Shown: one piece after another, positions 1 to 7,062 of the stretch
How positions within the stretch are numbered: position 1 is the stretch's first letter
How the letters are laid out: each line of letters begins with the position of its first letter
Source of the DNA: Candidatus Bathyarchaeota archaeon
Lineage (GTDB): Archaea; Thermoproteota; Bathyarchaeia; Bathyarchaeales; Bathyarchaeaceae
Length of the DNA: 9,647 nucleotides
Assembly (NCBI GenBank): GCA_029883255.1
Contig: JAOUJL010000044.1
Location: forward strand, 1-9,647
Reading direction: 5' to 3'
Translations under genes and position numbers: made by a program
Notes under the pieces: model-generated
What the model saw: only the letters and a program-made list of their open reading frames with translations
Database searches by the model: none
What the model was told of the DNA's origin: nothing

Positions 1-411
1 CTAGAACAGCATAACTTGGGGCTTCAACGCAAATATAAAAAGATGATCAAAAACGAAACTCGTGTCGAGTCATATCTAACAGAGGACGCAGAAATCGTCA
101 TCGTGGCATTCGGTATGGTTGCAAGAATAGCGAAGACAGCTATCAAGATTCTCCGTGAAAAAGGTATCAAGGCAGGGTTAGTAAGGCCGATTACGCTTTT
201 TCCCTTTCCATATCAGACTCTTGCTAGTGTGGCTGAAAAAGTAGATGAGCTACTGGTGGTTGAAATGAATTTAGGACAGATGATTGAAGACGTTAAACTC
301 GGAGTTTGTGGGAAGGCGGAGGTCCATTTCTATGGTAGAGTCGGAGGCATGATCCCAAGTTATGATGAAATCGTAGCTGAAGTGGAGAAAATCGTGAAAA
401 AGAGGCGGTGA
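1..411 (+). CDS. vorB: 2-oxoacid:ferredoxin oxidoreductase, alpha subunit (VorB/KorA type), C-terminal part
   Basis: The reading frame is already open at base 1, so only the last 136 residues are here and the real start lies upstream. The enzyme oxidatively decarboxylates a 2-oxoacid with CoA to an acyl-CoA and reduces ferredoxin in the cytoplasm. Visible landmarks are the AFGMVAR turn (window residues 36-42), RPITLFPFP (62-70), VVEMNLGQM (86-94) and FYGRVGG (110-116). All are typical of the C-terminal domain of the VorB/KorA alpha subunit, which packs against the beta subunit. The beta and gamma genes follow after 6 and 7 bases, so this is one operon; a small 2[4Fe-4S] delta subunit would be expected upstream. 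Whether the substrate is 2-oxoisovalerate (VOR) or 2-oxoglutarate (KOR) cannot be decided from this fragment. The tail resembles VorB slightly more, hence the symbol. Confidence 0.9.
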   Translation, partial: LEQHNLGLQRKYKKMIKNETRVESYLTEDAEIVIVAFGMVARIAKTAIKILREKGIKAGLVRPITLFPFPYQTLASVAEKVDELLVVEMNLGQMIEDVKLGVCGKAEVHFYGRVGGMIPSYDEIVAEVEKIVKKRR

Positions 412-413
412 TC
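407..413 (+). promoter_or_regulatory. Ribosome binding site of the beta subunit gene
   Basis: GGTGATC is a full match to the 16S 3' end complement and sits 4 bases before ATG 418. It overlaps the alpha subunit stop codon (409-411), so the two genes are probably translationally coupled. Confidence 0.75.
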
Positions 414-417
414 TGAG

Positions 418-1164
418 ATGAAGAAAATTTTTGAACGCCCCAAATCCATGTACCCAGTATCAACTCACTATTGTCCCGGATGCGGTCATGGAATAGCCCA
501 TCGTTTAATAGCTGAAGTAATTGATGAGCTAGGGATTATAGAAAAAACCGTTGGAGTGGCACCAGTGGGCTGTTCCGTTTTTCTCTACAATTATATCAAT
601 TGCGATATGTACGAGGCAGCCCACGGCAGAGCGCCAGCGATTGCAACTGGATGTAAACGGGCACATCCTGAACTTGTTGTTTTCACCTATCAGGGAGATG
701 GTGACCTAGCCTCTATCGGGACAGCTGAAATCATTCACACGGCTGCTCGAGGAGAAAAGATCACCACCATTTTCATCAATAATGCCATTTACGGGATGAC
801 CGGCGGACAAATGGCTCCAACAACTCTTATTGGCCAGAAGACAACTACTTCACCCTTTGGACGGACTTCAGAAAACGCAGGATACCCCTTGAGAATGTCG
901 GAGATTCTCGCCACTCTGAATGGAGCAGCTTATATCGCGCGAGTAGCAGTGAACAGCCCCAAAAACATCATACGGGCAAAGAAAGCAATAAAGAAGGCAT
1001 TTGAAACCCAAATAAAAGGCTTGGGTTTTTCCTTGGTGGAAGTCTTGTCTCAATGTCCAACGGCTTGGAGAATGTCTCCAGGTGAAGCGGTAAAGTGGGT
1101 GGACGAAGTGATGATGCCTTACTATCCACTTGGTGACTTCAAATGTCCTGAAGAGGAGGAATGA
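418..1164 (+). CDS. 2-oxoacid:ferredoxin oxidoreductase, beta subunit (thiamine diphosphate-binding)
   Basis: A complete 248-aa protein of normal length for this subunit, which holds thiamine diphosphate and does the decarboxylation step. The N-terminal CPGCGHG (residues 19-25) is the family hallmark. The thiamine diphosphate/Mg motif runs from GDGD (93-96) to the Asn pair at 121-122, with the usual spacing. GCSVF (51-55) and [11 protein letters not shown] (68-78) line the active site in relatives, and CPTAWRMSP (213-221) is the typical C-terminal signature. A strong Shine-Dalgarno sequence supports ATG 418. The gamma gene begins 7 bases after the stop. The acidic tail CPEEEE is short and unremarkable. 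The catalytic class is clear; the choice between branched-chain 2-oxoacids and 2-oxoglutarate is open. Confidence 0.93.
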   Translation: MKKIFERPKSMYPVSTHYCPGCGHGIAHRLIAEVIDELGIIEKTVGVAPVGCSVFLYNYINCDMYEAAHGRAPAIATGCKRAHPELVVFTYQGDGDLASIGTAEIIHTAARGEKITTIFINNAIYGMTGGQMAPTTLIGQKTTTSPFGRTSENAGYPLRMSEILATLNGAAYIARVAVNSPKNIIRAKKAIKKAFETQIKGLGFSLVEVLSQCPTAWRMSPGEAVKWVDEVMMPYYPLGDFKCPEEEE

Positions 1165-1171
1165 GAGAAGA

Positions 1172-1723
1172 ATGAAGACACCTTTCTATGAGGATATTAT
1201 ACTAGCGGGGTTTGGTGGGCAGGGAATCATGTTTATTGGAAAACTGCTGATACATGGCTCAATGAAAGAAGGGCGAAATGTGACGTGGATTCCTTCTTAC
1301 GGTCCTGCAATGCGAGGAGGAACAGCTAACTGCACGGTAGTCATTTCAGATGAAGCGATAGGATCGCCCGTTATTACGTCTCCTCATTCTTTAATCGTGA
1401 TGAACAATCCATCATTAGATGCTTTTGAACCCCGGTTAAAAGAAGGGGGCGTACTAGTAATGAATAGCTCCTTGATTACTCGTAAAGTTAAGAGAAAAAA
1501 CATCAGTGTCATTGGAGTGCCGGCGAGTGAGGTTGCTTCCAAAATCGGTGACAAAAGAGTTGCTAACATGGTGATGTTAGGAGCATACGTTGCACACACA
1601 AAGATCGTATCTAAAGAAAAGATTCTTGAAGGATTAAAAGAACTCTTAGGACAGAAAAAGGCACAACTGTTTGAAGTAAACAAAAAAGCCTTCGAAAAAG
1701 GAATGGAGTTTGGTAAGATTTAG
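1172..1723 (+). CDS. 2-oxoacid:ferredoxin oxidoreductase, gamma subunit
   Basis: This 183-aa protein is the gamma (catalytic-domain III) subunit that completes the alpha-beta-gamma core and helps bind CoA. Motifs are GFGGQGI (13-19), PSYGPAMRGGTANC (41-54) and ANMVMLGAY (131-139), all standard for the POR/VOR/KOR gamma family. The frame is open further upstream to a TTG at 1130, but that would overlap the beta gene and add 14 residues absent from the family. ATG 1172, giving MKTPFYEDIILAGFGGQG, follows a GAGGAGGA stretch at 1153-1160 about 11 bases away and fits the family N-terminus. The gene ends 12 bases from the stop of the convergent KBL gene, leaving no room for its own terminator hairpin. 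Confidence 0.92.
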   Translation: MKTPFYEDIILAGFGGQGIMFIGKLLIHGSMKEGRNVTWIPSYGPAMRGGTANCTVVISDEAIGSPVITSPHSLIVMNNPSLDAFEPRLKEGGVLVMNSSLITRKVKRKNISVIGVPASEVASKIGDKRVANMVMLGAYVAHTKIVSKEKILEGLKELLGQKKAQLFEVNKKAFEKGMEFGKI

Positions 1724-1730
1724 CTCGTTG

Positions 1731-1735
1731 AAAAA
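1731..1735 (-). terminator. Possible oligo-T terminator of the tdh-kbl transcript
   Basis: Read on the minus strand, TTTTT comes 3 bases after the last sense codon of KBL, i.e. directly after its stop. Archaeal transcription can end at short T runs without a hairpin. Five T's is a weak signal, so this is tentative. It would lie in the 12-base spacer between two convergent genes. Confidence 0.25.
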
Positions 1736-2938
1736 CTAAATCAAACCGAGCTTCTTGCCACCCTCCTCAAACACCTCAACGGCTTTGTCCAACTGCTCTT
1801 TCGTATGCTTCGTGCATAACTGAGCCCGAATTCTTGCCTTATCACGGGCCACCATTGGAAAGACGATCGGTAGCGCAAAGAAACCCTTCTTCCAAATAAA
1901 ATCTGCAAGATCCTTCGCCTTCTTACTGTCGCCACACATCACCGGCACAATCGGCGTTTCACTATTCCCCGTATCAAAGCCCAGGTCTTGCATTGCCTTT
2001 ATAAAGTAGTTGCGATTTTCCCAAACTTTCCTGACGTGTTGTGGCTCAGACTCAAGAACGCTGATTGCCGCACTGCATGCAGCAGCTACTCCTGGGGGTA
2101 CGCCTCCGCTGAGTAACCATGTTCTCGACTTATTGTAAGCGAAGTTTCGCAGGTCTTCACAACCAGTAACATGTCCACCCACAACTCCAAAAGCCTTCGA
2201 AAACGTTCCCATTTCAACATGCACCTGCTTGCAGTCAAGGTGGAAGTGACTGACAATACCGCGACCACCATCCCCAAGTACGCCTTCTCCGTGTGCATCG
2301 TCCACGTACACGCCTGCACCATGTTCTTCAGCGACTTTCGCGATTTCAGGCAGTGGAGCGAGGTCGCCATCCATGCTGAAGACGCCATCAGTGAAGATCC
2401 AGATGTGCTTGTAAGGGGGTTTGTGTTTTTCTGCCTCATCCATAACTCGAACCAAGTCTTCAACATCCTTGTGTTTGAAGATAGCGCGATCAGCGTGGGT
2501 CAGTCTCACACCGTCGATGATGGAGCCGTGGTTCAACTCGTCTGATACGAAAAGATCACCTCTGTCACCAAGTTGAGGGATAAGTCCCTCATTTGCCATG
2601 AAGCCAGTTTGATAAGTCAGCGACGCGGGTGCCCGTTTAAATTTTGCAAGATGACGGTCCAGCTCCTCATGGGCTGTCATGTTGCCAGCGATCGATCGGT
2701 CACTACCAGCCCCTGCACCATATTTTTCGGTTGTCTCAAGCATTGCTTTAACAACTTTTGGATGAGTAGACAGGTTGAGATAGTTATTAGCGCAGAGCAT
2801 GATGACTTCTCTGCTGTCGACGGTACAGGCAGGTTCGCTGGGGGTCTGAAGTTCTCTAAGTTCCCAGTTCAGACTTTCACGGACTAAGCGCTGATATTCC
2901 TCGCCCAAATATCTTGTTGGATGTCGTTTTATTGACAT
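1736..2938 (-). CDS. kbl: 2-amino-3-ketobutyrate CoA ligase (glycine C-acetyltransferase)
   Basis: This cytosolic pyridoxal-phosphate enzyme cleaves 2-amino-3-ketobutyrate with CoA to glycine and acetyl-CoA, the second step of threonine breakdown. The protein is 400 aa, normal for the alpha-oxoamine synthase family. Seen in order: NNYLNLSTHP (51-60), the Gly-rich GAGAGSDRSIAGN (74-86), the cofactor aspartate region YVDDAHGEG (211-219), and the Schiff-base lysine K248 in GTFSKAFG. SETPIVPV follows at 326-333, with a C-terminal Arg (R371) where relatives bind the substrate carboxylate. ATG 2938 is preceded by GAGGTAA at good spacing. The threonine dehydrogenase gene is 68 bases upstream on the same strand, which favours KBL over the related BioF or 5-aminolevulinate synthase. 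The enzyme name depends partly on that context. Confidence 0.9.
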   Translation of the reverse strand: MSIKRHPTRYLGEEYQRLVRESLNWELRELQTPSEPACTVDSREVIMLCANNYLNLSTHPKVVKAMLETTEKYGAGAGSDRSIAGNMTAHEELDRHLAKFKRAPASLTYQTGFMANEGLIPQLGDRGDLFVSDELNHGSIIDGVRLTHADRAIFKHKDVEDLVRVMDEAEKHKPPYKHIWIFTDGVFSMDGDLAPLPEIAKVAEEHGAGVYVDDAHGEGVLGDGGRGIVSHFHLDCKQVHVEMGTFSKAFGVVGGHVTGCEDLRNFAYNKSRTWLLSGGVPPGVAAACSAAISVLESEPQHVRKVWENRNYFIKAMQDLGFDTGNSETPIVPVMCGDSKKAKDLADFIWKKGFFALPIVFPMVARDKARIRAQLCTKHTKEQLDKAVEVFEEGGKKLGLI

Positions 2939-3006
2939 ATGAATTACCTCTAATGAACAGTTTACATCTCTCTTTTTAATCTGACGAACATTCTCTTAAC
3001 ATTTAC

Positions 3007-4077
3007 CTATTCCCACTTAGGCTCAAGAACAATCTTTCCAGCTTGTTTAGAATGAATTGTTTCCATTCCTTCAGCTATGTCCTTAATTGGAATATGATGC
3101 GTAATAATTGAAGCAATTTTGCTTCTAAACGTGGGGTTAGAGAGCAATCCCCTCACTTGATACCACGTTTGAAACATCCTTCGTCCTGAGATGCCGTAAA
3201 CAGTTGCCGCCCTAAAAACTACAGCATTATTCATATCGAGTTCCACGGGGTTATTAAACAAACCAAAGAGAGAAACTCTTCCACCAGGGGTAAGTATTTC
3301 GAAAGCCTGTTTCACGGCTGATGGAGCACCTGACATCTCCAATACAACATCTACGCCATTACCATCCGTCGCATCCCGTATTATCTTCACAATGTTTTCG
3401 CCCTCTTCTCTGGCGTTGAGAATCATGTCGGCCCCTAACTTCTTTGCCAATTCCATGCGTACCTTGTTTCGACCACCACCAGTTGCAAAAATTCTCTCAG
3501 CCCCAATTGTGTCAAGAACTGCTATGGCCATCAAACCTATCGGACCACAGCCCAAAACTGCCACATTTTTTCCCACGATGTCTTCAACATGATCTTTCGG
3601 TAGGACTGTTTGAACAGCATTTCCTAATGGTTCTTGAATGGAGGCAATGGCTGGATCTAAATCACGGGGATTCGTCCACGCGTTTCTTTCAGGTAGCGCA
3701 GCGTATTCGGCGAAAACTCCGTCCGTGTCTACCCCTAGAATTTTTAGGTGTTGGCATATGTGCATGCGGTCGGTTCTACATTGATAGCAAGTGCCGTCTG
3801 CAATGTGGGTTTCCGCTGACACCATGTCCCCTACTTGCACGCTGGTTACGTCTTTGCCAACTTGGATTACTTCGCCCGTGAATTCGTGACCAATTATGAG
3901 TGGAATTTTTCTTATGCGGTTTCGTGCCCATTCGTTCCAGTCCCATATGTGTACGTCTGTTCCGCATATGGAAGCCATTTTGGTTTGGACGAGAACTTCT
4001 TTGTTGCTGATTTTAGGGGTGCCTACCGTTGTGATTTCGGCTTTTGGTTCCCGTTTTTTCTTAACTATCGCGTACAT
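3007..4077 (-). CDS. tdh: L-threonine 3-dehydrogenase, zinc-dependent MDR family, with altered structural-zinc and cofactor sites
   Basis: It oxidises L-threonine to 2-amino-3-ketobutyrate, which the following kbl product cleaves. At 356 aa the length is normal. Catalytic-zinc residues C38, H64, E65 and E149 are present, as is the TDH signature CGTDVHIWDWNEWA (38-51). The Rossmann loop is G176-C-G178-P-I-G181. Two departures stand out. The structural zinc lobe reads D94-x2-C97-x2-C100-x7-C108, with Asp replacing the usual first Cys. At the end of the second Rossmann strand, where NAD-dependent TDHs have an acidic residue, the protein reads TGGGRNK (199-205). The ATG at 4077 fits the family N-terminus but has no clear Shine-Dalgarno sequence. 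The tdh-kbl order is opposite to E. coli kbl-tdh. Threonine specificity rests on the signature and the kbl neighbour. Confidence 0.9.
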   Translation of the reverse strand: MYAIVKKKREPKAEITTVGTPKISNKEVLVQTKMASICGTDVHIWDWNEWARNRIRKIPLIIGHEFTGEVIQVGKDVTSVQVGDMVSAETHIADGTCYQCRTDRMHICQHLKILGVDTDGVFAEYAALPERNAWTNPRDLDPAIASIQEPLGNAVQTVLPKDHVEDIVGKNVAVLGCGPIGLMAIAVLDTIGAERIFATGGGRNKVRMELAKKLGADMILNAREEGENIVKIIRDATDGNGVDVVLEMSGAPSAVKQAFEILTPGGRVSLFGLFNNPVELDMNNAVVFRAATVYGISGRRMFQTWYQVRGLLSNPTFRSKIASIITHHIPIKDIAEGMETIHSKQAGKIVLEPKWE

Positions 4078-4157
4078 GTTTGTCAGACTCGTGTTTTACA
4101 TGTGAAGGCGTGACTGCTTTGAATTTTCTGTTGTTTGGGTATTCGACTATGACTTTG

Positions 4158-4165
4158 TATTAAAG
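4158..4165 (-). promoter_or_regulatory. Candidate TATA box of tdh-kbl
   Basis: On the minus strand CTTTAATA follows A-rich CAAAT, resembling an archaeal BRE plus TATA box. Transcription would start about 25 bases downstream, near 4135, giving a leader of roughly 55-60 bases before ATG 4077. A second A/T-rich stretch at 4178-4187 could serve instead. Confidence 0.3.
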
Positions 4166-4265
4166 ATTTGTTTTTGTGAGTATATTGTATGCTTACTCAG
4201 GGAGTGCTTTTGTGTGTTTTGTATTTGTTACGTTATCACTTGGTCTCCATACTCTTTGGACCCCT

Positions 4266-4271
4266 AAAAAA
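4266..4271 (-). terminator. Possible oligo-T terminator of the ABC operon
   Basis: TTTTTT on the minus strand, about 170 bases beyond the permease stop codon. It is the longest T run on that strand between the permease gene and tdh. It is weak evidence alone. Confidence 0.2.
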
Positions 4272-4385
4272 GCAACTAAACGAGAGAGTCAACTACATTC
4301 ATCTTGAATGCTTAAAACCCCAAAGTTTAGTCGACTTGCACGTCACGTGATAAACGATAAGAAAACGTGAGTGACAGGAAGGGTT

Positions 4386-4397
4386 ATGCGCGCGCAT
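4386..4397. repeat. 12-base perfect palindrome ATGCGCGCGCAT
   Basis: Alternating purine-pyrimidine and fully self-complementary, standing out in an A/T-rich spacer. It lies about 45 bases beyond the permease stop and is bracketed by AGGGTT and AACCCT, which could pair around it. It could be part of a 3' hairpin, a protein site, or chance. No T run follows on either strand. Confidence 0.5.
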
Positions 4398-4442
4398 GAA
4401 GGTCAGCTTTCTTCGGAAACCCTCAGGCTTCATTATCCTTTT

Positions 4443-6023
4443 CTATTCGATTCTGCTCAGTTTTCTTTTTCCTAGGTAGAGGAACACAATTCCCAATAGC
4501 CAGATCACTGCATTCTGCAATAACATGGTGTTAAAGATGCCCAAGTCCAGAACAACCATGGAGCCAATGAAAACTCCGATCGAAGCAAACATAGCTACGT
4601 TCGCATTTATCATCAATCCACTCATCTGAGCGCGAGCATTTTCTGAGAACTGAGGGTTCAAGAGAGCCAAGCCGAGAGCTAACGCCACGTTCGCTGCAAC
4701 AAGTAGTATAATGAGTATAACGTAAGACAACATAGAAACAACCGAAGCTTGCGAAATTGGGATTAGCAAAATAGCCGTGATAACCGCCGCAATCGGGACT
4801 GCCACTAGCCATCCTTGCACTAACTTTGCTTTCACAAATCTTCTTACGCCAGAAGGTGTTTTCTTATAGATAAACAGGCTTTCCTTTCCTTGAACCGCTA
4901 TTTGACCAACCATAAACACTGCAAGAAAAGGAAACAGAAACTGAGCCATTACAAGGGGGCCTTCGGGATCGGTAAAACCTCCCACAAGAAACACGTTCAC
5001 CATAATAAATATACCCAAAACGTAAGCGATTCTTGACAAGTTTTCAAGCCTTCGACCATAGTCTTTAAAGACTGATGCTAAGAGAGTGCCGAAAGATCCG
5101 CCTCCACCCACATATCTAACGGCTTTATAGAAGAAGCCGTCAGGTTTCGCCCTAGAAGCTGTGAAGGTGGTGGGTTCAATGCTGTAGGCGCGATTAGCTG
5201 CTTTCGAGCCAAGCCACAAAACGGCTACGAAGAAGACGACAAGACCTCCGAATCGGGTAAGTATCTCAAAACCAACCGCACCGATGTTGCCAGGATTAGA
5301 TGCGAAACTGAGAATAAGCTCTGCACCCCAGGAACTGGGCAACACGCTGAGGAATGCTTTCACCATTCCACCTGTCCCAGGATCGGCAAGAGCCTCAAGC
5401 AAACCTCCACCCATAATCGCGTACATTAATGCGATCATAGGCAAAGCAAGGATAAGTGATAGGGCTTTTCCAATATCTCTTCCACGGGCGGATTTTGCAA
5501 ACTTTGTACGTACCAAGGCGGCGATCACTGTGCCGATCCAGAGAGCGGAAAGAAATGTTACCACGAAGACTATGACGGTTATGGTTATCTGAAGCATATC
5601 CAGCCCTAGCGGATTCAAAGCAGCCGTGAAAAAGCCAGTCACCACCGTGATGGCAATGGCGTAGAAAGGCGTTACGCCCAGAAACTCGCCTAGCAAAACG
5701 TCGCTAGGCTTTATGGGGGCTGCGAGAAAGATCTCCACCTGCCCAGCTTGCATTCCCTGTAATGTGTAAGTGATTGGAAGTATTATGAGGTAGAAAAAGA
5801 TCATGAAGATTATGATAGGCATCATTGCTAGGGCAACTTGGGATAGAATGAAAGCGAGAAAGTCGTCGATGAAGAGGCTAACGAATGCTGGCGCAATGAA
5901 CGTCACATAGACCGCTAGCAGCCCAATGACTAGGTAGGGAAAGTAGGGTCTTATCTTACGTATGTTGTTTACGCGAATGCGGTATTCGTTCCTCGCAACC
6001 ACGAGCCATTTAGGGGTTGGCAC
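4443..6023 (-). CDS. ABC-2-type transporter permease with about 12 membrane helices
   Basis: This 526-aa hydrophobic protein is the membrane part of an ABC transporter, probably an exporter, working with the ATPase encoded just upstream. I count about 12 helices, near residues 30-51, 60-85, 117-136, 146-170, 188-207, 256-272, 333-348, 357-377, 404-423, 428-453, 470-492 and 500-517. This looks like two six-helix halves joined by a charged linker (273-330). The loop E97-IFLAAPIKPSDVLLGEFLG resembles the coupling region of ABC-2 permeases, and ESLFIYKKTPSGVRRF (381-396) is its likely counterpart in the second half. The start is GTG 6023, overlapping the ATPase stop by 14 bases, with GGAGGGAG 7 bases before it. 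No binding protein or substrate gene is nearby, so the cargo is unknown. Confidence 0.88.
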   Translation of the reverse strand: MPTPKWLVVARNEYRIRVNNIRKIRPYFPYLVIGLLAVYVTFIAPAFVSLFIDDFLAFILSQVALAMMPIIIFMIFFYLIILPITYTLQGMQAGQVEIFLAAPIKPSDVLLGEFLGVTPFYAIAITVVTGFFTAALNPLGLDMLQITITVIVFVVTFLSALWIGTVIAALVRTKFAKSARGRDIGKALSLILALPMIALMYAIMGGGLLEALADPGTGGMVKAFLSVLPSSWGAELILSFASNPGNIGAVGFEILTRFGGLVVFFVAVLWLGSKAANRAYSIEPTTFTASRAKPDGFFYKAVRYVGGGGSFGTLLASVFKDYGRRLENLSRIAYVLGIFIMVNVFLVGGFTDPEGPLVMAQFLFPFLAVFMVGQIAVQGKESLFIYKKTPSGVRRFVKAKLVQGWLVAVPIAAVITAILLIPISQASVVSMLSYVILIILLVAANVALALGLALLNPQFSENARAQMSGLMINANVAMFASIGVFIGSMVVLDLGIFNTMLLQNAVIWLLGIVFLYLGKRKLSRIE

Positions 6024-6798
6024 CCTTCTGCTCCCTCCAAGCTAAGAGTTCCTTGTCCTCCACTCCTCCGGTTATGGCGATGAACGCTTCTTCCAAGGTC
6101 TTCGTTTTTGTCTGAGCGATGATTTCATCTACAGTGCCTATCGCGATAAGTTTGCCTTGATTAATTATGCCTATGCGATCGCACAGCTCCTCCACGATAG
6201 GAAGAATGTGGCTGCAAATGAAGATAGTTTTGCCTGCACTGTCTGCTAACTTCTTGATTAGATCCTTCACCATGAGAGCGGCACGAGGGTCTAACATCGA
6301 AGTGGGCTCGTCAAAGAACAGAATGGGCGGATCGTGGATAAGGGCTGATGCAATCAATATCTTCTGTTTCATGCCTCGGCTGTAGCCTTCAAGTAGGTGA
6401 TCACGTCGATCATAAAGACTGAATAGCTTCAGCAAATCATCTATCCTGTCAGGCAGAACATCGCTCGGGACATCGTAGAGAGCTCCCATGAACTCCAGAA
6501 ACTCGTGGGCGCTGAGCTTCTCGTACAAACCAGGGGACTCGGCAAGCAAGCCGGTAACCCGTTTCACGTCTGTCCCCTTTTTGAGAATGTCGTAACCGTT
6601 TACGGTGGCCGTGCCGCTCGTCGGCTTTACGATACAGTTCAGCAAGCGAACGGTTGTCGTTTTGCCTGCTCCGTTTGGGCCTAACAAACCAAAGGTTTCA
6701 CCCTCATAGACTTCAAGGTCGACCTCATCCACCGCCTTGATCCCGCCACCCTTGCCATAATACTTGGACAACTTATCGGTTTTGATAACAACTTTCAT
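6010..6798 (-). CDS. ABC transporter ATP-binding protein, ABC-2/DrrA-like
   Basis: This cytoplasmic ATPase energises the permease encoded next to it. It has 262 aa from ATG 6798. Motifs: Walker A GPNGAGKT (40-47), a Q-loop whose usual Gln is Glu (E87 in LLAESPGLYEKLS), signature YSRGMKQK (139-146), Walker B ILFFDE (159-164), D-loop MLDP where GLDP is common, and H-loop H197. The AESPGLYEKL stretch is typical of DrrA/CcmA-like exporters. Two ATG codons stand in tandem (6801 and 6798). GGTGA lies 3 bases before the first and 6 before the second, and other genes here use 4-6, so I chose the second. The C-terminal tail of about 30 residues after EEAFIAITGG is short. Substrate unknown. Confidence 0.92.
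   Translation of the reverse strand: MKVVIKTDKLSKYYGKGGGIKAVDEVDLEVYEGETFGLLGPNGAGKTTTVRLLNCIVKPTSGTATVNGYDILKKGTDVKRVTGLLAESPGLYEKLSAHEFLEFMGALYDVPSDVLPDRIDDLLKLFSLYDRRDHLLEGYSRGMKQKILIASALIHDPPILFFDEPTSMLDPRAALMVKDLIKKLADSAGKTIFICSHILPIVEELCDRIGIINQGKLIAIGTVDEIIAQTKTKTLEEAFIAITGGVEDKELLAWREQKGANP
6031..6038 (-). promoter_or_regulatory. Ribosome binding site that sets the permease GTG start
   Basis: GGAGGGAG on the minus strand, inside the end of the ATPase gene and 7 bases before GTG 6023. It supports a start overlapping the previous gene by 14 bases, a typical translational coupling arrangement. Confidence 0.65.
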
Positions 6799-6803
6799 CA
6801 TCT

Positions 6804-6809
6804 ATCACC
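6804..6809 (-). promoter_or_regulatory. Ribosome binding site of the ABC ATPase gene
   Basis: GGTGAT on the minus strand, in the 10-base spacer after the 75-aa gene. Its distance favours the second of two tandem ATG codons (6798) over the first (6801). Confidence 0.6.
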
Positions 6810-6811
6810 TT

Positions 6812-7039
6812 CTACCCTTTCTTCCGGGAGAGCATTTTCCGTAGTTCCTCCTCGCTCATGTCTATTCTCAGAACCCCGTTGGCTCCCTTGACCTCCAGCA
6901 CTGCACCCTCAATCAAGGATAGTTCCTCTAGTTCGCCTAGAGACCCCTCAAACAGCACATGTTCGTGAGACTCATTTGATAGTGATATATGTCTCACATG
7001 CTTCTTGGACTTCATCTCTACGGAGAATGTATGCTCCAT
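6812..7039 (-). CDS. Small protein of unknown function (75 aa), third gene of the ABC operon
   Basis: I do not recognise this protein. It is soluble, has no signal peptide or membrane segment, and carries no Cys. The first part is His/Lys-rich (MKSKKHVRHISLSNESHEH, residues 9-27). The middle alternates strands and turns (LFEGSLGELEELSLIEGAVLEV), and the end is an amphipathic charged helix (SEEELRKMLSRKKG). That suggests a small beta-sheet fold with a C-terminal helix. ATG 7039 follows GGGGA about 7 bases upstream. The gene sits 23 bases after the 55-aa gene and 10 bases before the ABC ATPase gene, so it is surely co-transcribed. The composition and tight packing argue for a real gene. A role with the transporter, as accessory or regulatory subunit, is only a guess from position. 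Confidence 0.75.
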   Translation of the reverse strand: MEHTFSVEMKSKKHVRHISLSNESHEHVLFEGSLGELEELSLIEGAVLEVKGANGVLRIDMSEEELRKMLSRKKG

Positions 7040-7062
7040 TTACCTTTCCCCATAGTAGCTAG

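Larger units (their letters stand above)
4078..4442. other. 365-base intergenic region between tdh and the ABC operon
   Basis: No open frame here has a start, ribosome site and protein-like composition. The half next to tdh is A/T-rich and should hold the tdh promoter. The half next to the permease gene is richer in short inverted repeats: GTCAC (4342-4346) with GTGAC (4371-4375), AGGGTT (4380-4385) with AACCCT (4418-4423 area), and a 12-base palindrome at 4386-4397. It should also carry the 3' end of the ABC operon transcript. A small RNA is possible, but I see no diagnostic motif for one. Confidence 0.5.

Noticed and set aside
1130..1171. Longer N-terminus for the gamma subunit from TTG 1130
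   Set aside because: It would overlap the beta gene and add residues absent from the family; ATG 1172 fits the family start.
2171..2887. Plus-strand open frames of 124 and 104 codons opposite kbl
   Set aside because: They are antisense to a well-conserved PLP enzyme, have Cys/His/Phe-rich composition and no ribosome sites.
3465..3482. Three tandem GGT codons in tdh as a microsatellite or assembly error
   Set aside because: The frame continues correctly on both sides and the three glycines plus Arg make structural sense as a cofactor loop.
3444..4113. Plus-strand open frames opposite tdh
   Set aside because: Shadow frames of the dehydrogenase with unnatural composition; the minus strand carries all the motifs.
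4400..4442. Box C/D-like guide RNA on the minus strand (CTGA elements)
   Set aside because: The C-box-like sequence has a mismatch and lies only a few bases from the first CTGA, so the guide spacing is wrong.
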